Shown here piece by piece: positions 7,738-14,638 of a stretch of 14,638 nucleotides of DNA; position 1 is the stretch's first letter; each line of letters begins with the position of its first letter. A program made the position numbers and the translations under genes. Origin of the DNA: Planctomycetia bacterium (lineage in GTDB: Bacteria; Planctomycetota; Phycisphaerae; Phycisphaerales; SM1A02); contig SYPI01000096.1 of assembly GCA_005804005.1 (NCBI GenBank), forward strand, positions 1 through 14,638, read 5' to 3'. The notes beneath the pieces are model-generated. The model did no database searches and was not told where the DNA came from. It saw only the letters and a program-made list of their open reading frames with translations.

Positions 7738-9023
7738 GCGCGAAATCCTGGGTGACATCGGCGAATGAACTGGGCGACTTCCCGCTGGCGAACTTGCCCT
7801 ACGGTTCGTTCGAGGGCGAATCGCGCCCGCGTCGACTCGGAGTGCGCATCGGCGACGAAGTGGTCGACCTGCGCGCTCTGGTGGAGTGCGGTCTGCTGGG
7901 CGGACTTGATGGGCGAGTTTCTCCGGCACTGACGCAGCCGACTCTCAACGCGTTTCTGGCTCTGGGGCCTGAGGCTTGGCGGCTGACTCGCGCGAGGCTC
8001 ACCCAACTGCTCAGGGCCGATTGTCCGGAGTTGCGCGATCATCCCAAGCGGGGGGCCTGCCTCGTGCCGGTGTGGGGCCTCTCAATGCGCCTGCCGTGTG
8101 ACATCGGCGACTACACCGACTTCTACGCCAGCGTCCACCACGCCACCAATGTCGGCACCATGTTCCGGCCGACCAACCCGCTGCTGCCAAACTGGAAGCA
8201 CCTGCCGGTGGGTTACCACGGCCGATCGAGCAGCCTGTGCGCTAGCCCGACGCAGGTGCGCCGTCCCTGCGGGCAGACCAGCGCCACTGATGAAGGGCCG
8301 CCAGTGTTCGGGCCGACGAAGCTGCTCGATTATGAACTCGAGGTTGGGGCGATCATCGGCACCGGCAACCCGATCGGCACCCGCGTCACGCCGTCCGACG
8401 CGTGGCGGCGAATCTTCGGACTGGTGCTGGTGAACGACTGGTCGGCGCGGGATGTGCAGAAGTGGGAGTACCAGCCGCTGGGCCCATTCACCGCCAAAAA
8501 CTTCGTAACCACTGTGTCGCCCTGGGTGGTCACAATGGAAGCCCTGCGTCCGTATTGTGAGCCGGTTGTGGCGCGACCCGGCGGCGACCCAATGCCATTG
8601 CCGCACCTGATCTGCCCCAACGATGTGGCGATTCCCATTCAACTTGAGGTGACCATTGCATCCGAGAAGATGCGCCAGGCGCGCCAGACGCCGCACTTGC
8701 TCAGTCGCGGCAACTTCCGCGACATGTATTGGTCGTTCGCTCAGATGCTCGCCCACCACACTTCCACCGGCTGCGCGATGCAGCCCGGAGACCTGATCGC
8801 CAGCGGCACTGTTAGCGGCCCCGCCAAGGATTCGCGCGGCTGCCTCTTGGAACTGACTTGGCGCGGCACAGAGCCGATCGATCTGCCCGATGGCACACAG
8901 CGGCGCTTCCTGCAAGATGGCGACGAGGTGGGCATGAGCGGCCGACTCGAGCGCGCTGGACTGCCGCGCCTCGGATTCGGCGACTGCACCGGCACAGTGC
9001 TACCGGCCCACCCGGCCGACTAG
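7734..9023 (+). CDS. fahA: Fumarylacetoacetase
   Basis: Hydrolyses 4-fumarylacetoacetate to fumarate and acetoacetate, the last step of the homogentisate route of tyrosine breakdown, in the cytoplasm. The 429 residues match the usual family length (about 420). A smaller N-terminal domain (about 15-115) precedes the catalytic FAH domain. Residues matching the mouse enzyme are present: metal ligand Asp129 in DYTDFY, catalytic His136 in HHATN, Glu201 and Glu203 in DYELEV, Asp235 in NDWSARD and Lys255 in FTAKNF. Other hallmark runs are LLPNWKHLPVGYHGR and QKWEYQPLGPF. GTG 7734 overlaps the stop of the preceding unknown gene (GTGA). The gene ends 2 bp before the end of a convergent gene, so there is no room for a terminator between them. 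Confidence 0.97.
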   Translation: MSAKSWVTSANELGDFPLANLPYGSFEGESRPRRLGVRIGDEVVDLRALVECGLLGGLDGRVSPALTQPTLNAFLALGPEAWRLTRARLTQLLRADCPELRDHPKRGACLVPVWGLSMRLPCDIGDYTDFYASVHHATNVGTMFRPTNPLLPNWKHLPVGYHGRSSSLCASPTQVRRPCGQTSATDEGPPVFGPTKLLDYELEVGAIIGTGNPIGTRVTPSDAWRRIFGLVLVNDWSARDVQKWEYQPLGPFTAKNFVTTVSPWVVTMEALRPYCEPVVARPGGDPMPLPHLICPNDVAIPIQLEVTIASEKMRQARQTPHLLSRGNFRDMYWSFAQMLAHHTSTGCAMQPGDLIASGTVSGPAKDSRGCLLELTWRGTEPIDLPDGTQRRFLQDGDEVGMSGRLERAGLPRLGFGDCTGTVLPAHPAD

Positions 9024-9025
9024 AC

Positions 9026-9661
9026 CTACCACTTCATCATCTTGTCGATAGCCGGGATGTCCAGCGCCACCTGATCGCCGACTTTGATTCCCAGCTTGGC
9101 ATTGGTTCCCGCGCGCGTCTCGATGGCGAAGCGGGCTGGCCGCCCTGACGGATAGCGCTGCAGTCGCAGCCGGTACCCCTCGTCGGCCTCGCCGGGCAGG
9201 CGAAGCTCTTCCTTCTTCATGGTGTAGATCGCCGTCACCACGCCGCGGGCATCTAGGAAAGCGATGTCGATGTCGATCACGCAGTCGTACATCCAGAACG
9301 ACAGGCGATCGGAGATCGGGTAGACGAACAGCATTCCGGTGCCTTCGGGAATGTCAGTGCGCTTGCCGAGCCCGCGCTGCACGCTCAGATTGCTGGCGGC
9401 TACTTCCAACGCGAAGGTCTGCCCGCCAAACTGCTGGTCAATGATTGGGAGCTGGCTCATTGGATGGACGCGGCGCTTGGGTGGGGCTGGTGCAGCGGGA
9501 GGCGTCGGCGCGTTGGGCGCGGCGTTTGCTGGCGGCGTCGCCTGGTTGGGCCCCGGCGGAGTACGCGTGACTTCAGGAAGCACCGCCAAAGCGCATGCGG
9601 TCAGCCCCACGATGGCGATGATGGCGATCTTGGCACTAAGGCGCACGATTGACCTCACCAT
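9026..9661 (-). CDS. DUF192 family lipoprotein
   Basis: A 211-residue exported protein. Residues 1-23 are a hydrophobic leader ending in a good lipobox, LTAC (Cys23). A Pro/Ala-rich flexible linker (about 29-62) precedes a DUF192 domain (about 78-205) with the usual runs: ALEVAASNLSVQRGLGKR, GTGMLFVYPISDRLSFWMYD and IDIAFLDARGVVTAIYTM, closing with GIKVGDQVALDI. The biochemical role of DUF192 is unknown. ATG 9661 overlaps the end of the homogentisate dioxygenase gene (ATGGTGA), so the two are probably translated together; GTG 9658 is an alternative start. An in-frame extension upstream to 9793 would lie inside the dioxygenase gene and lose the leader at the N-terminus, so it is rejected. Confidence 0.88.
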   Translation of the reverse strand: MVRSIVRLSAKIAIIAIVGLTACALAVLPEVTRTPPGPNQATPPANAAPNAPTPPAAPAPPKRRVHPMSQLPIIDQQFGGQTFALEVAASNLSVQRGLGKRTDIPEGTGMLFVYPISDRLSFWMYDCVIDIDIAFLDARGVVTAIYTMKKEELRLPGEADEGYRLRLQRYPSGRPARFAIETRAGTNAKLGIKVGDQVALDIPAIDKMMKW

Positions 9662-10959
9662 GTGTCGGCGTCGGACTCGCCGTTGGCCACTGCAGCGCGC
9701 CGACCCGGTTTGGCCGCCTTGGCCGCCTTGCCGCCGGATTTCGCCTTCGCCTTGCCATTGACCGGGGCAAACGGCGCCGCCGCACCCTCCCACGACTTCG
9801 GATACGCGGCGTCATCCAGTTCCAGCGCGGCGCGCGTGGGGAACAGCGGACGGAATGTGTCGCACATCACGGCCAGTTCATTGGTGTGCGTCGCGCCCAG
9901 AGACGCTTCCACCGTGCCCGGGTGCGGTCCATGCGGGATGCCTTGAGGATGCAGAGTCAGGCTGGCCGGCTCGATCCCCTTGCGGGCCTTGTAGTTGCCC
10001 TCGACGTAGTACAGCACCTCGTCGGAGTCGAGGTTGGAGTGGTAGTAGGGCACCACAACTGCCTGCGGATGGAAGTCCAGGGGCCGCGGGCAGAATGAGC
10101 AGATGACGAAATTGTGCGCGTCAAATGTCTGGTGAGTCGGCGGGGGCATGTGGTGCTTGCCGACGATCGGGCTGAAGTCATCGATGTTGAAGATGTACGG
10201 GTAGTAGCACCCGTCCCAGCCGACCACATCGAGGGGGTGGTAGCCGTAGCTGTAGGAGTGCACCATCCCGCGACTCTTGATTCGCACCTCGAACGAGCCC
10301 TTCTTGTCGTAGGTCAGCGGCAGTTGCGGTAGGCGCAGGTCGCGCTCGCAGTAGGGAGCGTGTTCCAGAAACTGGGAACTGGTCCGCGAGACATAGCGCT
10401 TGGGCGGTCCGATGTGGCTGCCGTTGACGCTCTCGATGACTAGAAAGCGCGCGGGTGGGTCGCCATCCATCGGCTCATCGAAGGCCATCCGATAGGTCGT
10501 TCCCTTGGGAATCAGGATGTAGTCCTTGGCGCGGAAGTTCAGGGTGCCGAATGAAGTCCATACCGTGCCATTGCCGTGGTGAATGAAGATGCATTCATCG
10601 CCGACCCCATTCTTGTAGTGGTATCTCATCCCCTCGGCGGGTACGCACACCGCCATTTCGACATCAGAGTTGCCGAACAGGACCACCCGACCGGTGATCG
10701 GGTCGCCGCGCGGTGGCATGGCGGCACTCTTGAGGTGCCGCATGCGCATGGTGTCGGTTTCCACGAACTCGGCGGCGCAGGAGTAGAGGGTCTTCCAGCC
10801 AGAAACTTGAGTGGGGGGGTGGATGTGGTAGAGGGTCGAGGTCGGGCCAACGAACCCCTCGGTGCCGAACACCTCTTCGGAGTACAACGCACCGTCCTTG
10901 CGACGGAATTGGATGTGGCGCTTGGCGGGAATGTTGCCGAGCCGGCTGTAGAAGGGCAT
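9655..10959 (-). CDS. hmgA: Homogentisate 1,2-dioxygenase
   Basis: A non-haem Fe(II) enzyme that opens the homogentisate ring to maleylacetoacetate in tyrosine and phenylalanine breakdown. The 434 residues form two cupin-like halves. Iron ligands are visible as His307 (VVPYYHSN), Glu314 (DSDEVLYY) and His343 (QGIPHGPHPG), matching human His335, Glu341 and His371. Other family stretches are HIHPPTQVSGW (45-55) and HPLDVVGWDGCYYPYIFNI (241-259). The start is ATG 10959, which begins MPFYSRLGNIP as in related proteins; an in-frame extension to 11298 would run through the promoter gap and the divergent gene. An unusual Lys/Ala/Gly-rich basic tail covers about 402-425. There is no Shine-Dalgarno sequence, and TAAACT lies 8 nt upstream. 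The DUF192 gene overlaps its end. Confidence 0.95.
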   Translation of the reverse strand: MPFYSRLGNIPAKRHIQFRRKDGALYSEEVFGTEGFVGPTSTLYHIHPPTQVSGWKTLYSCAAEFVETDTMRMRHLKSAAMPPRGDPITGRVVLFGNSDVEMAVCVPAEGMRYHYKNGVGDECIFIHHGNGTVWTSFGTLNFRAKDYILIPKGTTYRMAFDEPMDGDPPARFLVIESVNGSHIGPPKRYVSRTSSQFLEHAPYCERDLRLPQLPLTYDKKGSFEVRIKSRGMVHSYSYGYHPLDVVGWDGCYYPYIFNIDDFSPIVGKHHMPPPTHQTFDAHNFVICSFCPRPLDFHPQAVVVPYYHSNLDSDEVLYYVEGNYKARKGIEPASLTLHPQGIPHGPHPGTVEASLGATHTNELAVMCDTFRPLFPTRAALELDDAAYPKSWEGAAAPFAPVNGKAKAKSGGKAAKAAKPGRRAAVANGESDADTW

Positions 10960-10967
10960 GGCATTAC

Positions 10968-10973
10968 AGTTTA
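10968..10973 (-). promoter_or_regulatory. Candidate -10 element of hmgA
   Basis: TAAACT on the minus strand ends 8 nt before the hmgA ATG, in the 63-bp divergent gap. There is no Shine-Dalgarno sequence between it and the start. Transcription would begin within a few bases of the ATG. The upstream hexamer TCGCAA (10989-10994, 15-bp spacing) is only a weak -35 match. Confidence 0.27.
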
Positions 10974-10988
10974 GGAGGAGCGCCGCCC

Positions 10989-11016
10989 TTGCGAGTGCGG
11001 CCGCTGGGCCTATCTT
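10989..11016 (+). promoter_or_regulatory. Candidate leaderless promoter of the FAD oxidoreductase gene
   Basis: TTGCGA (10989-10994) and TATCTT (11011-11016) are separated by 16 bp, a reasonable sigma-70-type pair. The ATG begins at 11023, 6 nt after the -10 hexamer, so the transcript would start at or next to the start codon. The AGGAGG at 10973-10978 is about 44 nt from the ATG, too far to act as its ribosome binding site. Confidence 0.35.
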
Positions 11017-11022
11017 CAATTC

Positions 11023-12759
11023 ATGGCGCGAGGCGTTGGGCAACTTGGTCGCCGGGCTTTTCTCGGCCACGGCCTCGGTGCGCTGTCGGCTGGCCTGAGT
11101 TTGGGCGCCATTGGTGCTCTGGGCAGCCGCCGGGCGGGCGCGTTCCCGATGGCCCCGGGCGCTTGGACTCCCGCCGGAAAGTGTGGTCCGTTCTTGAGTC
11201 TGGGTGATACGCCGGGGGCATCGCAAGTGATCGGCGGCCTGCCATACTCGCCGCGCTGGTACGGCGACGACTTCTCCTTCGCAAACATTCCGTTCCACTC
11301 TTGTGAATCATGCGACTCGCCACCCCTGGCCAGCGACACCGAGACCGATGTCATCATCATCGGCGGTGGGATTTCCGGATTGGCGACTGCTCACGCCCTG
11401 CGCGACCAGTGCAAGTTCGTGGTGCTTGACCTGCGGCCGCGGTTGGGCGGAAATGCAATGGGCGAATCTTGGCGCGGGCTGAACTGCTCGCTCGGCTCGG
11501 CCTACTTCATGGTCCCTGACAAGGGCGATGAGTTCGACTCGTTCTACAAGTCGCTGGGGGTTTACGAGGCGGCGCGCATCGACGAGGGGGGCGGCTTCAA
11601 GGTGGAGTACGGCATGCGCCTGATTGATGACCTGGCGCAAGGTGCTAGTCCGGAGCAACGGCTCGCCTTCGCGCGCTACCGAGCCATGGTGGCCCACTAC
11701 GCCAACGACGCCTACCCGGACATCCCGCTGAGCAATGGCCCCGAGGTGCGCGATGTTCTGCGATTGGACCAGAGCAGTTTCGCCGACCATGTGACCGCGG
11801 GCTGCGGACCGCTGCCGCCGCTGGTGACGCAGGCCATTCAGGCTTACTGCTACTCGTCGTTCGGGGTCGGCTGGCAGTACCTCTCGGCGGCTGCTGGCTG
11901 GAACTTCATCGCCGCCGAAGAGTGGGGGCGGATTGTCCTACCTGGTGGCAACGCCGGATTGGTGAAACTGATGCACGATTCAATGCGCCACCTCGATCCA
12001 GCCGCCGACAGCGAGCCCGGCATGGTGTTCCGCGCTGGCTGCATGGCCACTGATGTGCGCATCGAAGGGGATCGCGTTCGGGTGCAGTTCCGAGATCAGG
12101 CTGGCGCCCTGCACCAGTTGCGCGGCAAGCACGCGGTAGTTGCCACCAGCAAGCACATCAGCAGGCACTTCTTCCCGCAAATGGAGACCCTTGACCGAGA
12201 GAAATGGGACCTGATCCCGGCAGTGGAGAACATGGCCTATCTGGTGGCAAATGTTTTGCTGACCAAGCGCGTGGCGCTGGACTTCTACGACATTTTCACG
12301 GTGCACGACGCCCAGTTCCCGATGGACGACGAGGCCTTCAACCTCGACCGCCGGGTCACCGACACGCTCTTGGGCTCGTTCGCCGTTACCAGCAGCGCCC
12401 AGCGCGATGACATCCTCACCATGTTCTGGCCGCTGCCGTGGTTCACGGCGCGCTTCTCGGTGATTGGCGAAACCGACTGGCGCGACTACGCCAGTCTCGG
12501 TAGTGGGCAGATTCGCCGCGCTTTGCGAATCTTGGGCCTGCGCGACTCGGATGTTGCCCAAGTGCGCCTCACTCGCTGGGGTCACGCCATGCCGATCGCC
12601 ATGCCAGGGCAGATTTCGTCGGGGTTGCCGCAGGTCATTCGCCGCCCGGTGCAGGATCGGGTCTGGTTCGTGAATCAAGACAACTGGATGCTGCCAGCGG
12701 TTGAGACCTGCCTCAGCGAGGCTTGGGAGATGGCCGGAGAGATCGTTCAGCGGTTGTAG
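11023..12759 (+). CDS. Tat-exported FAD-dependent oxidoreductase (flavin amine oxidase-like)
   Basis: A 578-residue flavoprotein. The N-terminus carries a twin-arginine export signal (GRRAFLGHGLGALSAGL, residues 9-25), implying that it folds with its cofactor and is then sent to the periplasm. The FAD-binding dinucleotide fold starts at DVIIIGGGISGLATAHAL (109-126), followed by VVLDLRPRLGGNAMGESW (133-150), as in amine oxidases and phytoene-desaturase-like enzymes. The C-terminal FAD closure is RVWFVNQDNWMLPAVETCLSEA-like, near 546-567. A CxxC pair (Cys94, Cys97) lies just before the FAD domain. The true substrate is unknown; polyamines, amino acids or isoprenoid-type compounds are all possible. 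It is divergent from hmgA across a 63-bp gap, which may reflect shared control or simple packing. Confidence 0.85.
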   Translation: MARGVGQLGRRAFLGHGLGALSAGLSLGAIGALGSRRAGAFPMAPGAWTPAGKCGPFLSLGDTPGASQVIGGLPYSPRWYGDDFSFANIPFHSCESCDSPPLASDTETDVIIIGGGISGLATAHALRDQCKFVVLDLRPRLGGNAMGESWRGLNCSLGSAYFMVPDKGDEFDSFYKSLGVYEAARIDEGGGFKVEYGMRLIDDLAQGASPEQRLAFARYRAMVAHYANDAYPDIPLSNGPEVRDVLRLDQSSFADHVTAGCGPLPPLVTQAIQAYCYSSFGVGWQYLSAAAGWNFIAAEEWGRIVLPGGNAGLVKLMHDSMRHLDPAADSEPGMVFRAGCMATDVRIEGDRVRVQFRDQAGALHQLRGKHAVVATSKHISRHFFPQMETLDREKWDLIPAVENMAYLVANVLLTKRVALDFYDIFTVHDAQFPMDDEAFNLDRRVTDTLLGSFAVTSSAQRDDILTMFWPLPWFTARFSVIGETDWRDYASLGSGQIRRALRILGLRDSDVAQVRLTRWGHAMPIAMPGQISSGLPQVIRRPVQDRVWFVNQDNWMLPAVETCLSEAWEMAGEIVQRL

Positions 12760-12784
12760 CCGTCGCCCCCGAGACCGCTAACAT
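12754..12784 (+). promoter_or_regulatory. Candidate leaderless promoter of the DUF3313-like lipoprotein gene
   Basis: TTGTAG (12754-12759, overlapping the preceding stop codon) and TAACAT (12779-12784) are separated by 19 bp. The next gene's ATG lies 7 nt after the -10 hexamer and has no Shine-Dalgarno sequence. The spacing is longer than ideal, so this is tentative. Confidence 0.28.
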
Positions 12785-12791
12785 TGCCGCG

Positions 12792-13403
12792 ATGAACTTC
12801 TCTCACTCGCGCTTTGTTTCCCGGTGTGCCACTGCGGCCGTTGCCTTGGCATTGTTGTCCCTGTTCGCTTGCCAATCGAAGCAGGAGACCGTGCTCACCG
12901 GGTTCATCCCCGACTTTGTGCCACTACGCGGCGCGAAGGGCGAGGTGCAGTCATGGGTTTCCGGTACGGGCCTTCGCCAGTACCGCCAGTTCTTCGTTTC
13001 GCCAGTGGCGCTGGCGGCCGGAGTGGGCGATGGCGAGTCGTCCGAGGACATCGCCCAGTTGCAGGCGACGCTTTCCAACGACATCAACACCGCATTCGCC
13101 GCAACGCGCACCGCCGCCGCAGTCGCCGGGCCCGGCGTGCTGGTCATCAACAGCTCGATTTCATGCCTCAAGCCGAACAATCCGCTGCTGAACATCGCCC
13201 CGCAGACCCAGATACGCGGGCGGGGGTACGGGCACACCTGTATCGAGGTCACCTTCACCGATGGCGGTACGGGGCAGATCGTCGCCGCCTACGCCGATGC
13301 CGATACCACCCAGCGCTTCTCCACAGCCAAGGCCACCAAGTGGGGCTCAACCGAGGCGGCCTTCACACACTGGGCGCAGGCTCTGGCCGGTTTGGCCCAG
13401 TGA
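12792..13403 (+). CDS. DUF3313-like lipoprotein
   Basis: A 203-residue exported protein with a hydrophobic leader (about 12-26) ending SLFAC, probably lipidated at Cys27; Phe at -2 is a slightly unusual lipobox residue. The mature part resembles DUF3313-type lipoproteins: an opening TGFIPDF, a tyrosine-rich RQYRQFFVSPVAL, a SSEDIAQLQATLSNDINTAF helix, and a closing CIEVTFTDGGTGQIVAAYADADTT strand pair with the typical E-x-x-F-x-D-x-x-x-G-Q/E pattern. The molecular role of that family is unknown. ATG 12792 is chosen because it begins the leader; upstream in-frame codons lie inside the flavoprotein gene. The stop overlaps the next start as GTGA. Confidence 0.78.
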   Translation: MNFSHSRFVSRCATAAVALALLSLFACQSKQETVLTGFIPDFVPLRGAKGEVQSWVSGTGLRQYRQFFVSPVALAAGVGDGESSEDIAQLQATLSNDINTAFAATRTAAAVAGPGVLVINSSISCLKPNNPLLNIAPQTQIRGRGYGHTCIEVTFTDGGTGQIVAAYADADTTQRFSTAKATKWGSTEAAFTHWAQALAGLAQ

Positions 13404-14090
13404 CCGCCGGCCAGCCTCGGATCATCGAACGCCACCCGCGCTGGTTGGCGCTGGACAAGCCATCGGGCTGGCACTCGGTTCGCGTTGCCAACTCTGATGG
13501 CGGGCCTGATGTGCAGTCGTGGCTGGCCTACAACGAGCCATCGCAGGCGGCGCTGCACGAAAGCGGTCTGGCGCACCGTATCGATGTGGCCACCTCCGGG
13601 GTGATGGTGGCCGGTCGCGATGAGGAATCGCTCGCTTGGCTGCGAGCCGGGTTCGGCCGCCGGGAAGGTGGCCCGGTGATCGAGAAGTTCTACGCCGCCC
13701 TGGTGGCTCCGGGCATCGCTCCGACCGGCCAGTTCCTGCTGCACTTCTTCAGCCGCTACAAGAGTTCGCATCAGGTGTCGGTGGAAGAGCAGGGCATCGA
13801 GAAGGAGCGCGGTCAGTGCCGTTGGCGAGTGATTCGCCCCGGAGTCGCAGCGGCAACCGGCCGCGCGGTTTGGTTTGATCTGGTGGAGGTAGAACTGGTC
13901 GGCCCGGGAAAACGCCACCAGATCCGTGCGGGGCTGGCCCACATTGGTCATCCGCTGGCCAATGACAACATCTACGGTGGTGTTGCGGCTAGCGAACTGG
14001 AGGGCGGCTTGGGGCTGCACTCATGGCGTATGACGATTGAGGGTGAGAGCGCGCAGGCGCCGCTGCCCCCGGTCTTCGGCCAGAGCGCCG

Positions 14091-14116
<26 letters not shown>
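13400..14116 (+). CDS. RluA-family RNA pseudouridine synthase
   Basis: A 238-residue enzyme that isomerises specific uridines in rRNA or tRNA to pseudouridine. It has a single catalytic domain and no N-terminal S4 domain, like the short RluA/TruC members. Visible motifs are WLALDKPSGWHSV (15-27), the catalytic-aspartate motif LAHRIDVATSGVMV (Asp62) in place of the usual HRLDxxTSG, KFYAALV (96-102) and the C-terminal GKRHQIRAGLAHIGHPLAND (170-189). GTG 13400 overlaps the lipoprotein stop (GTGA), and longer in-frame versions would run through that gene. The exact RNA target cannot be told from the sequence. Its 3' end overlaps the convergent I42 inhibitor gene by 26 bp. Confidence 0.92.

Positions 14117-14638
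<522 letters not shown>

Noticed and set aside
10973..10978. Perfect AGGAGG in the hmgA/flavoprotein gap
   Set aside because: It is about 44 nt before ATG 11023, and the TTG and GTG nearby (10989, 10995) are out of frame with that gene. On the other strand it reads CCTCCT, so it is not a ribosome binding site for hmgA.
10960..11298. 113-residue in-frame N-terminal extension of hmgA
   Set aside because: It would run through the divergent flavoprotein's start and Tat signal. Its sequence is Arg/Gln/Ala-rich and unlike the family, which begins near MPFYSRLG.
11980..12678. Minus-strand open frame of 232 codons
   Set aside because: It is antisense to the flavoprotein, whose plus-strand frame keeps FAD motifs from start to end; the minus frame shows only shadow composition.
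12824..13399. 192-residue in-frame extension of the pseudouridine synthase
   Set aside because: It overlaps the lipoprotein gene throughout and is Arg-rich shadow sequence. GTG 13400 gives a normal-length enzyme with a GTGA junction.
13289..14020. Minus-strand open frame of 243 codons
   Set aside because: It is antisense to the pseudouridine synthase, which has the HRID and GKRHQIR motifs. The minus frame has no recognisable family.

Overview
The window is about 14.6 kb of GC-rich, very compact bacterial DNA. It suggests a diderm of the Planctomycetota, most likely the Phycisphaerae. The strongest clue is the secreted hydrolase at the left edge. It carries two dockerin-like calcium loops of the form DxDxDGxVxGADL..LL..WG, ending in WGPC, a style I associate with that class. 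MlaE/F/D-type lipid-transport genes and several lipoprotein signals also imply an outer membrane. Many starts have no clear Shine-Dalgarno sequence. This placement is inference, because the window contains no rRNA or tRNA.

Layout. 1-1901 (-): a secreted dockerin/alpha-beta hydrolase, cut by the left edge and open over all 633 visible codons. 1974-9023 (+): an apparent seven-gene run with overlapping or nearly touching ends, namely an MFS transporter, a STAS-MlaE permease, an MlaF-type ATPase, an MCE (MlaD-type) protein, an ABC-auxiliary lipoprotein, a 306-residue conserved protein of unknown function and fumarylacetoacetase. 10959-9026 (-): homogentisate 1,2-dioxygenase and a DUF192 lipoprotein. 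11023-14116 (+): a Tat-exported FAD amine-oxidase-like protein, a DUF3313-like lipoprotein and an RluA-type pseudouridine synthase. 14638-14091 (-): the last 46 residues of 4-hydroxyphenylpyruvate dioxygenase followed by a chagasin-type (I42) inhibitor lipoprotein.

Two themes link the genes. The first is homogentisate-route tyrosine breakdown: HPPD makes homogentisate, HGD opens it to maleylacetoacetate, and fumarylacetoacetase releases fumarate and acetoacetate. The intervening step, maleylacetoacetate isomerase (normally a zeta-class GST), has no recognisable gene here, yet an uncharacterised protein is start-stop coupled to fumarylacetoacetase. The second is an Mla-type phospholipid transporter with its regulatory STAS domain fused to the permease and a lipoprotein as outer-membrane partner.

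Genes meet tail to tail with 2 bp between them (9023/9026) or overlap by 26 bp (14091-14116), so no intergenic terminator is possible at those points. The only non-coding gaps are about 72 bp (1902-1973), 7 bp (6810-6816), 63 bp (10960-11022) and 32 bp (12760-12791). Several starts have a -10-like hexamer only 6-8 nt upstream, which suggests leaderless mRNAs. I saw no mobile element, CRISPR array, RNA gene or convincing repeat.
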